DNA of 64,000 nt from an uncultured Thiohalocapsa sp. (GTDB lineage Bacteria; Pseudomonadota; Gammaproteobacteria; Chromatiales; Chromatiaceae), in contig NZ_CAJXWY010000002.1 in the NCBI RefSeq assembly GCF_913062725.1, forward strand, positions 1 through 64,000, read 5' to 3'. Of the stretch, positions 1 to 8,745 are shown piece after piece. The position numbers were made by a program, and so were the translations under genes. The number at the start of each line of letters is the position of its first letter. Within the stretch, counting starts at the first letter, position 1. The notes under the pieces are model-generated. The model did not search any database. It was not told the DNA's origin and saw only the letters and a program-made list of their open reading frames with translations.

Positions 1-963
1 GGATCAGCCAAGAGCGACTACGACAGCCCCTGGAAGGAGGCCTTGGAGCGCTTCTTTCCGGAGTTTCTCGCGCTGCTGTTCCCGCGCGTCCATGCCGGGA
101 TCGACTGGGCCAAGGAGATTCAATTCCTTGACAAGGAATTCCAGCAGATCGTGCGTGAGGCCAAGACCACCCGGCGCTATGCCGACAAGTTGGTCGGCGT
201 CACGCTGCGCGATGGCACGGCGGCCTGGGTGCTGATCCATGTGGAGGTGCAAGGCGAGCCAGAAGCGGCCTTTGCTGAGCGGATGTACACCTACCACTAT
301 AAGATCCGCGACCGCTACCAGGTGCCCGTGGCCAGTCTGGCCGTGCTCGCCGATACGGATCATGGCTTTCGCCCCCAACACTACAGCGCAGCGCTCTGGG
401 ACTGCCGGGTTGACTTCCGCTTTCCCATGGTGAAACTGCTCGACGACGATGAGCCGGAGCGGTGGGCCGAGTTGGAAGCCAGCGACAACGTCTTTGCCCT
501 GGTGGTGATGGCACAGATCCGGGCCAAAGTGACCGACGATGGCGAAACGCTCAAGGGTTGGAAATTCCGCCTGATCCGCCTGATGTACGAGCGCGGCTAC
601 GAGCGCGCGCTGATCCTGGAACTGTTTCGGCTCATCGACTGGATGATTCGTCTGCCTGCAGGACTGGAAGCAGACTTTCGCCAAGCACTCTATGCTTACG
701 AGGAGCAACAGCGTATGCCCTATGTCACCACGGTTGAACAAGCGGGGATCGAGAAGGGCCTCAAGCAGGGCGTCAAGCAGGGGCTTAAGCAGGGCGTCAA
801 GCAGGGCGAAGCCATGATGTTGCTGGCGCTGCTACAAGAAAAATTCGGGCCAGACACCGCCGACGCTTACCGCGAGCGCATCACGGCCGCCGAGCCCGAG
901 CAGTTGCTGCAGTGGTCGATCCGCATTCTAAGCGCCGAGACCCCGGAAACCATCTTTCATTAA
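1..963 (+). CDS. Rpn-family (PD-(D/E)XK) putative nuclease/transposase-like protein, 5' end cut by the window
   Basis: The reading frame is open from the first base, and in-frame SPWKEALERFFPE precedes the first internal start codon (TTG at 43), so the true start lies outside the window. At least 306 residues are visible. The segment VLIHVEVQGEPEAAFAERM fits the core of PD-(D/E)XK nucleases of the Rpn/YhgA-like group, which are annotated as recombination-promoting nucleases or inactive transposases. Near the C-terminus an in-frame repeat of KQG units (GLKQGVKQGLKQGVKQG, about 757-808) links the nuclease part to a helical DUF4351-like tail. Two damaged relatives lie within 1.3 kb. Family assignment is by pattern recognition; the biological role is unknown. 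Confidence 0.7.
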   Translation, partial: GSAKSDYDSPWKEALERFFPEFLALLFPRVHAGIDWAKEIQFLDKEFQQIVREAKTTRRYADKLVGVTLRDGTAAWVLIHVEVQGEPEAAFAERMYTYHYKIRDRYQVPVASLAVLADTDHGFRPQHYSAALWDCRVDFRFPMVKLLDDDEPERWAELEASDNVFALVVMAQIRAKVTDDGETLKGWKFRLIRLMYERGYERALILELFRLIDWMIRLPAGLEADFRQALYAYEEQQRMPYVTTVEQAGIEKGLKQGVKQGLKQGVKQGEAMMLLALLQEKFGPDTADAYRERITAAEPEQLLQWSIRILSAETPETIFH

Positions 964-1003
964 GCGAGGAGTGGGGGTCTGCGAATTCCGGGGGCAGTTG
1001 ACT

Positions 1004-1190
1004 TTACCCCAGGGCCCGCTCACGCACGAAGGCCAGGCGCCGCGCCTCTTCTGTCCACGCTCAACTCGCGTACCCGGCTCAGCGCCCGCTGGATGGGGGC
1101 GTGCTCGAGCTGTGCCATCGTCTGTTCCTCCTGCCAATGCTCGAAAAAGGTCACCCAGGCGCCGAGTCGGGTCTGACGTGAGGCCGGGGC
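1004..1190 (-). pseudogene. Decayed C-terminal fragment of an Rpn-family protein
   Basis: Read on the minus strand, this stretch encodes LGAWVTFFEHWQEEQTMAQ and then ALSRVRELSVD in one frame. It continues in a shifted frame as EEARRLAFVRERALG and then TAA. Together the pieces match the C-terminal region typical of Rpn-family putative transposases, so a frameshift around 1045-1055 broke the gene. No start or N-terminal nuclease domain is visible upstream, so the remnant is only about 60 codons. The exact upstream edge is uncertain. The rest of 964-1324 shows nothing I can name. Confidence 0.55.
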
Positions 1191-1324
1191 CGGATGTCGG
1201 GGTTGAGCACCTCTACCGGGCACTATGTCACTTCTTGATTGACGTGATGACCAAAGTTGAGGTTGGCTAACCTGGCTAATACGTTTATCCTTTGACCGGA
1301 AACGCTTTAGAGGAGCCACAACGC

Positions 1325-1561
1325 ATGCAAGTCAACATGCTCGAGGCCAAGAACCAACTCTCGAAGCTGGTCAAGGCCGCCGCTGCCGGTGAGGAGGTGG
1401 TGATCGCCAGCCACGGCCAGCCTCAGGTGCGTCTGGTGCCATGCACACCGGCTTCGGGATTGCGGGGTTGGGGGAGCTGGGCGGACCGGCGCATGGATGT
1501 CGACGAGGCCTTCACGGAGGCAACGGAGTCAGAGGTTGTCAAATTGTTCGATGGTCCGTGA
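1325..1561 (+). CDS. Phd/YefM-type antitoxin
   Basis: A 78-residue protein beginning MQVNMLEAKNQLSKLVKAA, the classic N-terminus of Phd/YefM antitoxins that dimerise and bind their own operator. The C-terminal half (MDVDEAFTEATESEVVKLF) is the expected toxin-wrapping tail. ATG at 1325 was chosen because AGAGGAG lies about 10 bases upstream and the family starts here; an upstream in-frame TTG at 1292 would add 11 unrelated residues. Two TGGCTAA repeats (1264-1270 and 1273-1279) just upstream could be an autoregulatory operator (inference). The stop overlaps the start of the toxin gene. Confidence 0.85.
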   Translation: MQVNMLEAKNQLSKLVKAAAAGEEVVIASHGQPQVRLVPCTPASGLRGWGSWADRRMDVDEAFTEATESEVVKLFDGP

Positions 1562-1791
1562 CCCTGCTACTGGACACCCAGGTCATGCTCTGGTGGCTGC
1601 TGGGTGACACCCGTTTGCGGGATGACACCCGAGTACTAATCGCGTCGTATCGCGCACGGGTCTCCGTCGCCAGCGTCTGGGAAGTGGCGATCAAACATCG
1701 GATCGGGAAGTTGCCCGTGGATGCTGTCAGTTTCAGAGATGCGTGTTTGTCGACTCGATATATCCGATCAGGAATGGGGCTCAGGATTTGA
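1558..1791 (+). pseudogene. Truncated PIN-domain (VapC-like) toxin
   Basis: GTG at 1558 overlaps the antitoxin TGA as GTGA, the usual translational coupling of toxin-antitoxin pairs. The first 60 residues are a good VapC N-terminus: LLLDTQVMLWWL with the catalytic Asp at about 6, and SVASVWEVAIK with the acidic residue at about 42. After VSFRDACLS the sequence stops resembling the family and ends at residue 77; family members run to about 125-130 residues. The distal acidic residues that complete the Mg-binding site are missing, so the toxin is probably inactive while the antitoxin remains. Confidence 0.75.
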
Positions 1792-2019
1792 TTTGCGCGC
1801 CTGCGACGCAAGGATCAAGCTGGCCGAGGCGGTGAGGGACCTGACCGGCTTGTGCTCCGAGCTCGCGCATCAGCCTCTGCTGCAGCGGGAGCCCTTAGAC
1901 CACCCGCACCTTCACACGCTTGCCGAGCGAGGCGGCCGCCTGCTCGATTTGTGAGAACCTGGAAGCATGATCTAGGTCCAGCAGCCGATCGACCTGCGAC
2001 ATGTTTCCGCCTCGGGCTG

Positions 2020-2037
2020 AAAGGGGTCAGAGCCCTT
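2020..2037 (+). repeat. Left copy of an 18-bp inverted repeat
   Basis: AAAGGGGTCAGAGCCCTT here is the exact reverse complement of 3972-3989. The two copies flank the remnant at 2083 and the DUF4139 gene. Motifs of this kind recur between genes in many proteobacteria, often near REP-associated (IS200-like) transposases; no transposase is present here. Confidence 0.75.
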
Positions 2038-2082
2038 GACGGTACTGCCGACAGCAGGCGGGCGACCGGCTACACTGACGAC

Positions 2083-2281
2083 ATGGTTCGCAGCAACACG
2101 CCAGCCGCGTTGGGATCGGCGTCGGGCGACGGCGACAGTCCTTGGCAGGCGGCCCTGGAGGGATTCTTTCCGGAGCTCCTGGCGCGGCTGTTCCCGGCCA
2201 TCCACGCCGAGACCGACCGGCGAGCGCCGGCGCGCTGGCCCATTGTCCGGTCCAAGCTCGGGGCCGGCGCCCACCGACTAG
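2083..2281 (+). pseudogene. N-terminal remnant of an Rpn-family gene
   Basis: The translation includes SPWQAALEGFFPELLARLF and then PAIHAETD. This aligns without gaps to the start of the gene at position 1 (SPWKEALERFFPEFLALLF and then PRVHAGID). Similarity ends abruptly after AETD and the frame runs on into the next gene as non-homologous sequence. It is therefore a truncated relic of the same family, not an expressed gene. The stretch 1792-2019 before it holds no convincing gene. Confidence 0.6.
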
Positions 2282-2288
2282 GTGACTC

Positions 2289-3830
2289 ATGCATCAGTCC
2301 ATCGGCATACCGGCCGCGCTGCTCGCGGCCCTGTCCCTCATCGGCACGGACATGACCGCGGCGCAACCGCCGGCGCAGACGCCCGTCTCTTCGTCCGCAA
2401 CCACGGGCGCTCAGCAGCAGCGCCCGGCTCAAAGCGACGTGCCCGAGCAAACCAGCACGCTGTCGACGCAGACCGGCGTCGCCGTGACCATCTACAATCA
2501 AAATCTGGCCCTCATCAAGGACCGCCGCCGACTGACGCTGCCCGCCGGGCGCGTGGACCTGGCCTACCGGGACGTGAGCGCCCGCATGCGCCCGGAAACC
2601 GCCCTACTGCGCGATACCGCCGGCGCGGGCGATTTCACGGTGCTGGAGCAGAACTTCGACTTCGACCTGCTGACCCCCAACAAGCTGCTGGAAAAGTATG
2701 TCGGCCGCGAGGTGGGCATCGTGCGCACCCACCCCACGACAGGTGAGGAGACCGAGGAACGCGCCACCGTGCTCGCCGCCAGCGACGGCGTGGTACTGCG
2801 CATCGGCCATGGCGACGAGCAGCGGATCGAGACGAGCCGCGGCGGCGAGCTGCCCGGGCGCATCGTCTATCGCGACATCCCGTCCAACCTGCGGGATCGC
2901 CCCACCCTGGTGCTGGCGCTGGACACGGCCAGCGCCGCCGAGCGTGAGCTGGAGCTGTCCTATCTGAGCGGCGGACTCAGCTGGGAGGCGGACTACGTCG
3001 GCGAGCTGGCCGCGGACGAGACCGCTCTCGACCTCACCGGCTGGGTCACCCTCACCAATCAGAGCGGCACCGCCTATCCCGATGCCAAGCTCCAGCTCGT
3101 CGCCGGCGAGGTCAACGTCGCCGCCGAGCCGCAGGCCGATATGATGATGATGCAGGCCATGCCGCGGGCCGTGGCGGCGCCGCAGATGCGCGAGGAGCGC
3201 CTGTTCGAGTATCACCTCTACACCCTGGAGCGCCCCACCACCATCGCCGACAACCAGACCAAGCAGGTGTCGCTGCTCGATGCCCCCGGGGTGGCCGTCG
3301 CCAAGGAGTTGCTGATCCGCGGCAACCCCGGCAGCTATCGCGGCGCCCGCGGACAGCTGAGCGAAGAGATGACGGTCAGCGTCTTCCTGACCCTCACCAA
3401 CGACGCGGCATCGAACCTGGGCATGCCGCTGCCGGCGGGCACGGTGCGCATCTACAAGCGCGATGCGGCCGGCAACGCCCAGTTCGTCGGCGAGGATCGC
3501 ATCGACCATACGCCCAAAAACGAAACCCTGCGCCTGCAGCTCGGCGAGTCTTTCGACGTCACCGCCGAGCGCAAGCAAACCGCCTTCGACAAGCGCTCCG
3601 GCACCGGCCCCTGGCAGTACGAGTTCGACAGCGCCTACGAGATCCGTATCAAAAATGCCAAGCCCGAGCCGCAGCCCGTCACCGTGCAGGAACGCATCCC
3701 CGGCGACTGGCGGATACTCGAAGAGAGCGCCCCGCACGAGGTGGGTAACGCCAACATGGCGGTCTGGAGGTTGACGGTGCCCGCGGAGGGCGAGACGGTG
3801 CTCACCTATCGGGTACGCGTTCGCCTCTGA
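2289..3830 (+). CDS. Secreted DUF4139 domain-containing protein
   Basis: A 513-residue protein with an N-terminal signal peptide (hydrophobic stretch PAALLAALSLIG, likely cleavage near AAQ) and a low-complexity linker. The conserved motif GVAVTIYNQNLALIKDRRR marks the start of the DUF4139 fold at about residue 65. The core includes LSYLSGGLSWEADYVGEL and a C-terminal beta-rich half ending in ETVLTYRVRV. The function of the family is unknown. A Met-rich stretch (DMMMMQAM) sits mid-protein. It is flanked by the two arms of an 18-bp inverted repeat and has no operon partner; the next gene starts 170 bases on. The family call is firm; an envelope location is inferred from the signal peptide. Confidence 0.85.
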   Translation: MHQSIGIPAALLAALSLIGTDMTAAQPPAQTPVSSSATTGAQQQRPAQSDVPEQTSTLSTQTGVAVTIYNQNLALIKDRRRLTLPAGRVDLAYRDVSARMRPETALLRDTAGAGDFTVLEQNFDFDLLTPNKLLEKYVGREVGIVRTHPTTGEETEERATVLAASDGVVLRIGHGDEQRIETSRGGELPGRIVYRDIPSNLRDRPTLVLALDTASAAERELELSYLSGGLSWEADYVGELAADETALDLTGWVTLTNQSGTAYPDAKLQLVAGEVNVAAEPQADMMMMQAMPRAVAAPQMREERLFEYHLYTLERPTTIADNQTKQVSLLDAPGVAVAKELLIRGNPGSYRGARGQLSEEMTVSVFLTLTNDAASNLGMPLPAGTVRIYKRDAAGNAQFVGEDRIDHTPKNETLRLQLGESFDVTAERKQTAFDKRSGTGPWQYEFDSAYEIRIKNAKPEPQPVTVQERIPGDWRILEESAPHEVGNANMAVWRLTVPAEGETVLTYRVRVRL

Positions 3831-3971
3831 GTGGCGTCGTAGGCCTCCGCGACGGGGATCATCTCCGCCACGGCGGCCGCCAGCTGCTGGTGGATATAAC
3901 CGCGAGCCGGGCGCCGATCAGGCGTGTTGCGAGGCCCTGGGTCTTGCGCATCGCAGCGCAGTCAGGCCATA

Positions 3972-3989
3972 AAGGGCTCTGACCCCTTT
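3972..3989 (-). repeat. Right copy of an 18-bp inverted repeat
   Basis: AAGGGCTCTGACCCCTTT is the perfect inverse of 2020-2037. It lies directly upstream of the murJ ribosome-binding site, so it would be within or close to the murJ leader transcript. Confidence 0.75.
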
Positions 3990-4002
3990 ATGAGGAGTGA
4001 CC

Positions 4003-5598
4003 GTGGCCGGGCTCACAACCGCCGGCGCCAGGGTGGGCGCCACGACGCTACTTTCGCGGCTGCTCGGTTTTCTGCGCGACCTGCTCATCGCCCGCCTGTT
4101 CGGCGCCGATGCCGCCACGGATGCCTTCTTCGTGGCCTTCAAGGTGCCGAATCTGCTGCGGCGGCTGTTTGCGGAGGGTGCCTTCGCGGCGGCGCTGGTG
4201 CCGGTCCTGCAGCAGTATCGGACACTCGGCGATGCCTCCGGCCTGCGGGCCTTCATCGACCGGGCCGCGGGCACCCTGGCGCTGGTGCTGTTCGCCCTCA
4301 CGCTGGTCGGCGTGCTCGCGGCACCGATGTTCGTGCTCGTCTTTGCGCCGGGCTTCGCAGCGGCTGCCGAAACCCACGCGTTGGCGGCGGCCATGCTGCG
4401 GCTGACGCTGCCGTATCTGTGCTTCATCGGCCTCACGGCCCTCGCCGGCGCCCTCCTCAACACCTATGAGCGTTTCGGGGTACCGGCCTTTACCCCGGTG
4501 CTGTTGAATCTGGTGCTGATCGCCTGTGCGCTGTGGCTGGCCCCCCGGCTGCACGAGCCGGTGATGGCGCTGGCCTGGGGGGTGCTGCTGGGGGGGCTGA
4601 TGCAGTTGGCCTTCCAACTCCCGTTTCTGGCCAAGCTCGGGCTCTTGCCGCGGCCGCGGCTTGGCTTCCGGCATCCGGGGGTGCGGCGCATCGGCCGCCT
4701 GATGGGACCGGCCCTGTTTGGGGTGTCGGTGGCGCAGCTGGCACTGCTGATCGACACATTGTTGGCGTCTTTCCTCACCACCGGCAGCATTTCCTGGCTG
4801 TATTATGCTGATCGCCTGGTGGAGTTCCCGCTCGGGATTCTGGGGGCGGCACTGGGCACGGTAATCCTGCCGCGGCTGTCGCGATCGGGCGCCTTGCGGG
4901 CAGCGCCCGGCGCCGACGAGCCCTTCTCGGCCACCCTGGATTGGGCCCTGCGCTGGGTGCTGCTGCTCGGCGTACCGGCGAGCATTGGCCTGATGCTGCT
5001 CGCGGGCCCCATACTGGCGACGCTGTTTCTGTCCGCCAGCTTCGACGCCGGCGATGTCGCCATGGCCCGGCAGAGCCTGGTGGCCTACGCGGCGGGACTG
5101 ACGGGCTTCATGGCGGTGAAGGCTCTGGCGCCCGGCTACTACGCCCGTCAGGACATGCGCGCACCGGTGCGCATCGCACTGATGGCGCTGGCCGTGAATC
5201 TGGCCCTGAGCCTGGTGCTGATGGCCCCCTTCGGCCACGGCGGTCTGGCGCTGGCCACATCCGTTGCGGCCCTGCTCAACGGCGGACTCTTGCTGCTGGG
5301 TCTGGTGCGCAGTGGTGTCTATCGCCCGCGCCCGGGCTGGCGACGGTTGCTGCGCCGGGCACTCGCGGCCAACCTGGCCATGGCGCTGCTGCTGTGGTGG
5401 CTCGCGGGCGCAGACGCCGATTGGCTGAGCGCCGACACCGCCAGCCGAACCGGCCGGCTCTTGGCGATCATCGCCGCCGCCGCCCTGGTGTATGGCGGAG
5501 CACTGCTGGCCTTGGGCCTGCGCCCGCGTCATTTTCGCGAGCCGCCGCCGCTGGCGGTGCATGACGACGCGCAAGCGCGGGCCGCAGGCAGTCTATAA
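4003..5598 (+). CDS. murJ: Lipid II flippase MurJ
   Basis: An inner-membrane protein of the MOP superfamily that moves lipid II across the cytoplasmic membrane for peptidoglycan synthesis. The N-terminus contains the family signature SRLLGFLRDLLIARLFGA and then DAFFVAFKVPNLLRRLFAEGAF, followed by about 14 hydrophobic segments; at 531 residues it has the normal length. GTG at 4003 is preferred over GTG at 3997 because GAGGAG at 3992-3997 would then be a spaced ribosome-binding site. ribF follows 46 bases downstream, a common gammaproteobacterial pairing, but the usual rpsT and ileS neighbours are missing. Confidence 0.95.
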   Translation: MAGLTTAGARVGATTLLSRLLGFLRDLLIARLFGADAATDAFFVAFKVPNLLRRLFAEGAFAAALVPVLQQYRTLGDASGLRAFIDRAAGTLALVLFALTLVGVLAAPMFVLVFAPGFAAAAETHALAAAMLRLTLPYLCFIGLTALAGALLNTYERFGVPAFTPVLLNLVLIACALWLAPRLHEPVMALAWGVLLGGLMQLAFQLPFLAKLGLLPRPRLGFRHPGVRRIGRLMGPALFGVSVAQLALLIDTLLASFLTTGSISWLYYADRLVEFPLGILGAALGTVILPRLSRSGALRAAPGADEPFSATLDWALRWVLLLGVPASIGLMLLAGPILATLFLSASFDAGDVAMARQSLVAYAAGLTGFMAVKALAPGYYARQDMRAPVRIALMALAVNLALSLVLMAPFGHGGLALATSVAALLNGGLLLLGLVRSGVYRPRPGWRRLLRRALAANLAMALLLWWLAGADADWLSADTASRTGRLLAIIAAAALVYGGALLALGLRPRHFREPPPLAVHDDAQARAAGSL

Positions 5599-5644
5599 TC
5601 GGCCGCGCAATCCCGACCAACCCCAGCCCGAGCAACCAAGCGCG

Positions 5645-6622
5645 ATGAGACTGATCCGGGGCCTACACAATCTGCGCGCGCGCGAGCGCGGCTGTGTCGC
5701 CACCATCGGCAACTTCGACGGCGTCCATCTTGGTCACCGCACCGTGTTTCAGCGCCTACTGCAGCGCGGACGCGAGCTGGGCTTGGGGGCGACGGTGATC
5801 ACCTTCGAGCCGCAGCCCATGGAGTATTTCCAGCCGGACGCTGCACCGGCGCGCCTGACGCGACTGCGCGAGAAGCTCGCTGCCATCGGCGCCGACGGCA
5901 TCGACCGGGTGATGCTGCTGGAGTTCGGCCCCAGGCTCGCTGCCATGCCGGCGGACGCCTTCATCGACGACCTGCTGGTGCAAGGGCTGGGGGTGCGCTT
6001 TTTGCTCGTGGGGGACGATTTCCGCTTCGGTCGTCACCGCGGCGGCGATTTCCAGCTGCTGCAGTCGGCGGGGGCGCAGCACGGTTTCGAGGTGGAGAAC
6101 CTGCACACCATCACCCATGGCGAGGCGCGCATCAGCAGCACCCGGGTGCGCGAAGCCCTGGCCCGCGGCGAGCTGGCGCAGGCCCGCCATCTGCTGGGCC
6201 GCCATTACGCCATGCGCGGGCGTGTGGCCCACGGCGACAAGCGCGGGCGCAGCATCGGCTTTCCAACGGCGAATCTGCCGCTGCATCGGCGGGTGAGCCC
6301 GGTCAGCGGTGTCTATGCCGTCGCGGTGCGAGATCTGGACGGCGGACGGCTGCCGGCCCGGCGGCCCGCCACCTGGACCGGGCGCTGGCCGGATCTGTGG
6401 CCAGCGGTTGCCAACGTCGGTCGCCGGCCCACCGTGGACGGCCAGGATGTGCGCCTGGAAGTGCACCTGCTCGACTTCGACGGCGACCTCTACGGCGCCC
6501 ACTTGGAAGTGGAATTGCGATTGCGCCTGCGGGGCGAGCATCGCTTCGAGTCCTTCGAGGCGCTGAAGGCGCAGATCGGCCGCGACGCCGCCGCGGCCCG
6601 CAACTACCTGGGCGCCGGCTGA
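5645..6622 (+). CDS. ribF: Bifunctional riboflavin kinase/FAD synthetase RibF
   Basis: A cytoplasmic enzyme that phosphorylates riboflavin to FMN and adenylylates FMN to FAD. The N-terminal FAD synthetase domain has the nucleotide-binding motif GNFDGVHLGH, GDDFRFGRHRGGDF and the RISSTRVREAL motif. The C-terminal kinase domain begins at RGRVAHGDKRGR and carries the GFPTANL motif. Length is 325 residues, slightly long because of a Pro/Arg-rich insertion (ARRPATWTGRWPD) in the kinase domain. The start is the ATG that gives the standard MRLIRGLHNL N-terminus. It lies downstream of murJ, probably in the same transcript. Confidence 0.95.
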   Translation: MRLIRGLHNLRARERGCVATIGNFDGVHLGHRTVFQRLLQRGRELGLGATVITFEPQPMEYFQPDAAPARLTRLREKLAAIGADGIDRVMLLEFGPRLAAMPADAFIDDLLVQGLGVRFLLVGDDFRFGRHRGGDFQLLQSAGAQHGFEVENLHTITHGEARISSTRVREALARGELAQARHLLGRHYAMRGRVAHGDKRGRSIGFPTANLPLHRRVSPVSGVYAVAVRDLDGGRLPARRPATWTGRWPDLWPAVANVGRRPTVDGQDVRLEVHLLDFDGDLYGAHLEVELRLRLRGEHRFESFEALKAQIGRDAAAARNYLGAG

Positions 6623-6690
6623 AGTCGCTGTGCACCGTCGCCGTCGCAGACACCGATGGCGCCACCAACCCCGGGCGCGAGCGCGCCGCC

Positions 6691-7194
6691 TCAGCTGTGC
6701 TGGTCGCCGTCCGCGTCGTCGGATCGGTCATCATCGGCCTTGTGCGATGCGCGCGCCGGCTCCAGACCCGCTGCGCGCAGCAAGGTGTCCTGGGCATCCG
6801 CCCAGAGATCGATATTGTGCTGCGCCATGCGGTTGATGGCATCGAAGGGCGTCTCGCCCCAGGTCTCGGCGAGGTGCTTTTGCTGGTCGGCGAAGGCGTC
6901 CAGCGAGTGCTCCAGATAGCGTGCGAACACCCCCTGCAGTGTGCCACCGTAGAAGCGGATGATCTGCGCCAGCATGTTAGCGGAGAACAGCGGCTCGCCG
7001 CCGGCCTCCTCTTCGAGCATGATCTGCAGCAGGATCGATCGGGTCAGATCCGCGTCATTGGCCGTGTCGAGCACCCGAAACGGCACGCCGCGCATGACGA
7101 GATCACGCACATCCGCAACGGTGATGTAACGACTCAGCTCGGTGTCGTACAGACGCCGGTTTGGATACTTTTTGATGATGCGCTCGGTGGGCAT
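6691..7194 (-). CDS. phaR: Polyhydroxyalkanoate synthesis repressor PhaR
   Basis: A DNA-binding regulator of PHA genes that also senses PHA granules in studied species. The N-terminus IIKKYPNRRLYDTELSRYIT is the diagnostic PHB/PHA accumulation regulator DNA-binding domain. It is followed by a helical region and an acidic, hydrophilic tail (KADDDRSDDADGD). Start at MPTERIIKK gives 167 residues; an upstream in-frame ATG adds 16 residues and lies outside the conserved domain. The gene is the second of a minus-strand phaA-phaR pair (116 bases apart) and converges on ribF. Likely targets are the phaA/phaE intergenic region, where a candidate site is noted. Confidence 0.93.
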   Translation of the reverse strand: MPTERIIKKYPNRRLYDTELSRYITVADVRDLVMRGVPFRVLDTANDADLTRSILLQIMLEEEAGGEPLFSANMLAQIIRFYGGTLQGVFARYLEHSLDAFADQQKHLAETWGETPFDAINRMAQHNIDLWADAQDTLLRAAGLEPARASHKADDDRSDDADGDQHS

Positions 7195-7310
7195 AGCGAC
7201 CGGGGAGACAGCGGAGTTGTCCCCCCAGTCTAACCCACCCACGGCGGGGCTGAGTGATCATCCATCAACGTCCTTGTGCCGGGCGCTGCCGCCGCCGGCA
7301 CAACACCGTA

Positions 7311-8495
7311 TCAGCCCCGTTCCACAGCCAGCGAAACGCCCTGACCGCCGCCGATGCAAAGCGTCGCCAGGCCCTTCTTGGCATCGCGCTTTTGCATTTC
7401 GTGCAGCAGGGTCACCAGCACACGGGCACCGGAGGCACCGATGGGGTGGCCGATGGAGATGGCGCCGCCGTTGACGTTCACCTTCTCGGTGTCCCAGCCC
7501 ATGTCCTTGTTGACCGACATCGCCTGCGCCGCGAAGGCCTCGTTGGCCTCCACCAGATCGAGGTCGGCCACGCTCCAGCCGGCCTTCTCCAGGCACTTGG
7601 TGGATGCCGGAATGGGGCCCGTGCCCATGATGGCCGGGTCGACGCCGGCGGTGGCGAAGGCCTTGATACGCGCCAGCGGCTCGAGGCCCAGCGCTTGTGC
7701 CTTGGCCTCGCTCATCACCACCACGGCGGCGGCGCCATCGTTGATGCCGGAGGCGTTGCCTGCGGTTACCGTGCCCGCTTTGTCGAAGGCAGGCCGCAGC
7801 TTGCCGAGCTTGTCGGCGGTGGTGCCGGCGCGGGGGAACTCGTCTTTGGCGAAGATGATTGGGTCGCCCTTGCGCTGGGGGATCGCCACCGGGACGATCT
7901 CGTCGTCGAAGCGACCGGCGGCCTGGGCGGCCTCGGTCTTTTGCTGCGAATCGGCGGCGAAGGCATCCTGTAGCTCGCGCGAGAACTCGTACTTCTTGGC
8001 AACGTTCTCGGCGGTGACGCCCATGTGGTAGTTGTTGAAGGCGTCCCAGAGACCGTCGACGATCATGCTGTCGATCAGCTTCCAGTCGCCCATGCGCTTG
8101 CCGTCGCGCGAGCCGGGCAGCACGTGCGCGGCCTGGCTCATGCTTTCCTGCCCGCCGGCGATGACCACATCCGCATCGCCACAGAGCACGGCCTGCATCG
8201 CCAGGTGCACGGCCCGCAGGCCACTGCCGCAAACCTGGTTGATGGTGATCGCCGGCACCTCCTGCGGCAGCCCGGCATGGATGGTGGTCTGACGGGCCGG
8301 GTTCTGGCCGACGCCGGCGGTGAGCACCTGGCCCAGGATCACCTCGTCGATCTGCTCGGGCTTGAGCCCGGTGCGCTCGAGCAGGGCCTTGACGACAGCG
8401 GCGCCGAGCGCCGTGGCGGGCAGGGATGCGAGGCTGCCGCCGAAGTTTCCAACGGGGGTGCGGGCTGCGGCGACGATGACGGCGGATTGGGACAT
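7311..8495 (-). CDS. phaA: Acetyl-CoA acetyltransferase (beta-ketothiolase) PhaA
   Basis: A thiolase that condenses two acetyl-CoA to acetoacetyl-CoA, the first step of PHB synthesis. At 394 residues it has the standard length. The acyl-enzyme Cys is in [14 protein letters not shown] (about 89). The C-terminal [11 protein letters not shown] and [13 protein letters not shown] blocks supply the His and the second Cys. The start ATG at 8495 follows AGAGGAGAT; a longer in-frame version begins at 8576. No acetoacetyl-CoA reductase (phaB) gene is present in the window, so the second pathway step must be encoded elsewhere. Confidence 0.95.
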   Translation of the reverse strand: MSQSAVIVAAARTPVGNFGGSLASLPATALGAAVVKALLERTGLKPEQIDEVILGQVLTAGVGQNPARQTTIHAGLPQEVPAITINQVCGSGLRAVHLAMQAVLCGDADVVIAGGQESMSQAAHVLPGSRDGKRMGDWKLIDSMIVDGLWDAFNNYHMGVTAENVAKKYEFSRELQDAFAADSQQKTEAAQAAGRFDDEIVPVAIPQRKGDPIIFAKDEFPRAGTTADKLGKLRPAFDKAGTVTAGNASGINDGAAAVVVMSEAKAQALGLEPLARIKAFATAGVDPAIMGTGPIPASTKCLEKAGWSVADLDLVEANEAFAAQAMSVNKDMGWDTEKVNVNGGAISIGHPIGASGARVLVTLLHEMQKRDAKKGLATLCIGGGQGVSLAVERG

Positions 8496-8667
8496 GACAG
8501 GGATCTCCTCTGCGGTGGCGTCTTCGGTTACGGGATCCGCCGGCCGTCTGCGCTGGCCAGCGTTATTCGTGCTCACGGCCTGGGCCGGAAGGCCAGGTCG
8601 GCGACTGCGAGTCTAGCGACAATGACGTGATCGTGCGTGCGCTGACGCAGTCAAAGTCTACGGGGTT

Positions 8668-8683
8668 TTGTTGCAGTGCACAA
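8668..8683 (+). promoter_or_regulatory. Candidate PhaR operator in the phaA/phaE divergent region
   Basis: TTGTTGCAGTGCACAA sits in the 250-base region between phaA and phaE. It has TTGT/ACAA outer arms and tandem TGCA cores, resembling the TGCA-rich sites reported for PhaR-type regulators. The assignment rests on position and motif resemblance only. A site here could act on both divergent transcripts. Confidence 0.35.
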
Positions 8684-8745
8684 ATTTCCGTGTTAGCGTG
8701 ACTGGGATAGCACTAAAGAGGAGGGCGGCGGCGTCCGCAACACAC

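Noticed and set aside
1792-2019. Short open frames on both strands after the truncated toxin
   Set aside because: No ribosome-binding site or recognisable family pattern on either strand.
3831-3971. Minus-strand coding-like stretch (GYIHQQLAAAVAEMIPVAEA)
   Set aside because: Short, no start or family match, and it runs into the antisense of the DUF4139 gene; too weak to call a relic.
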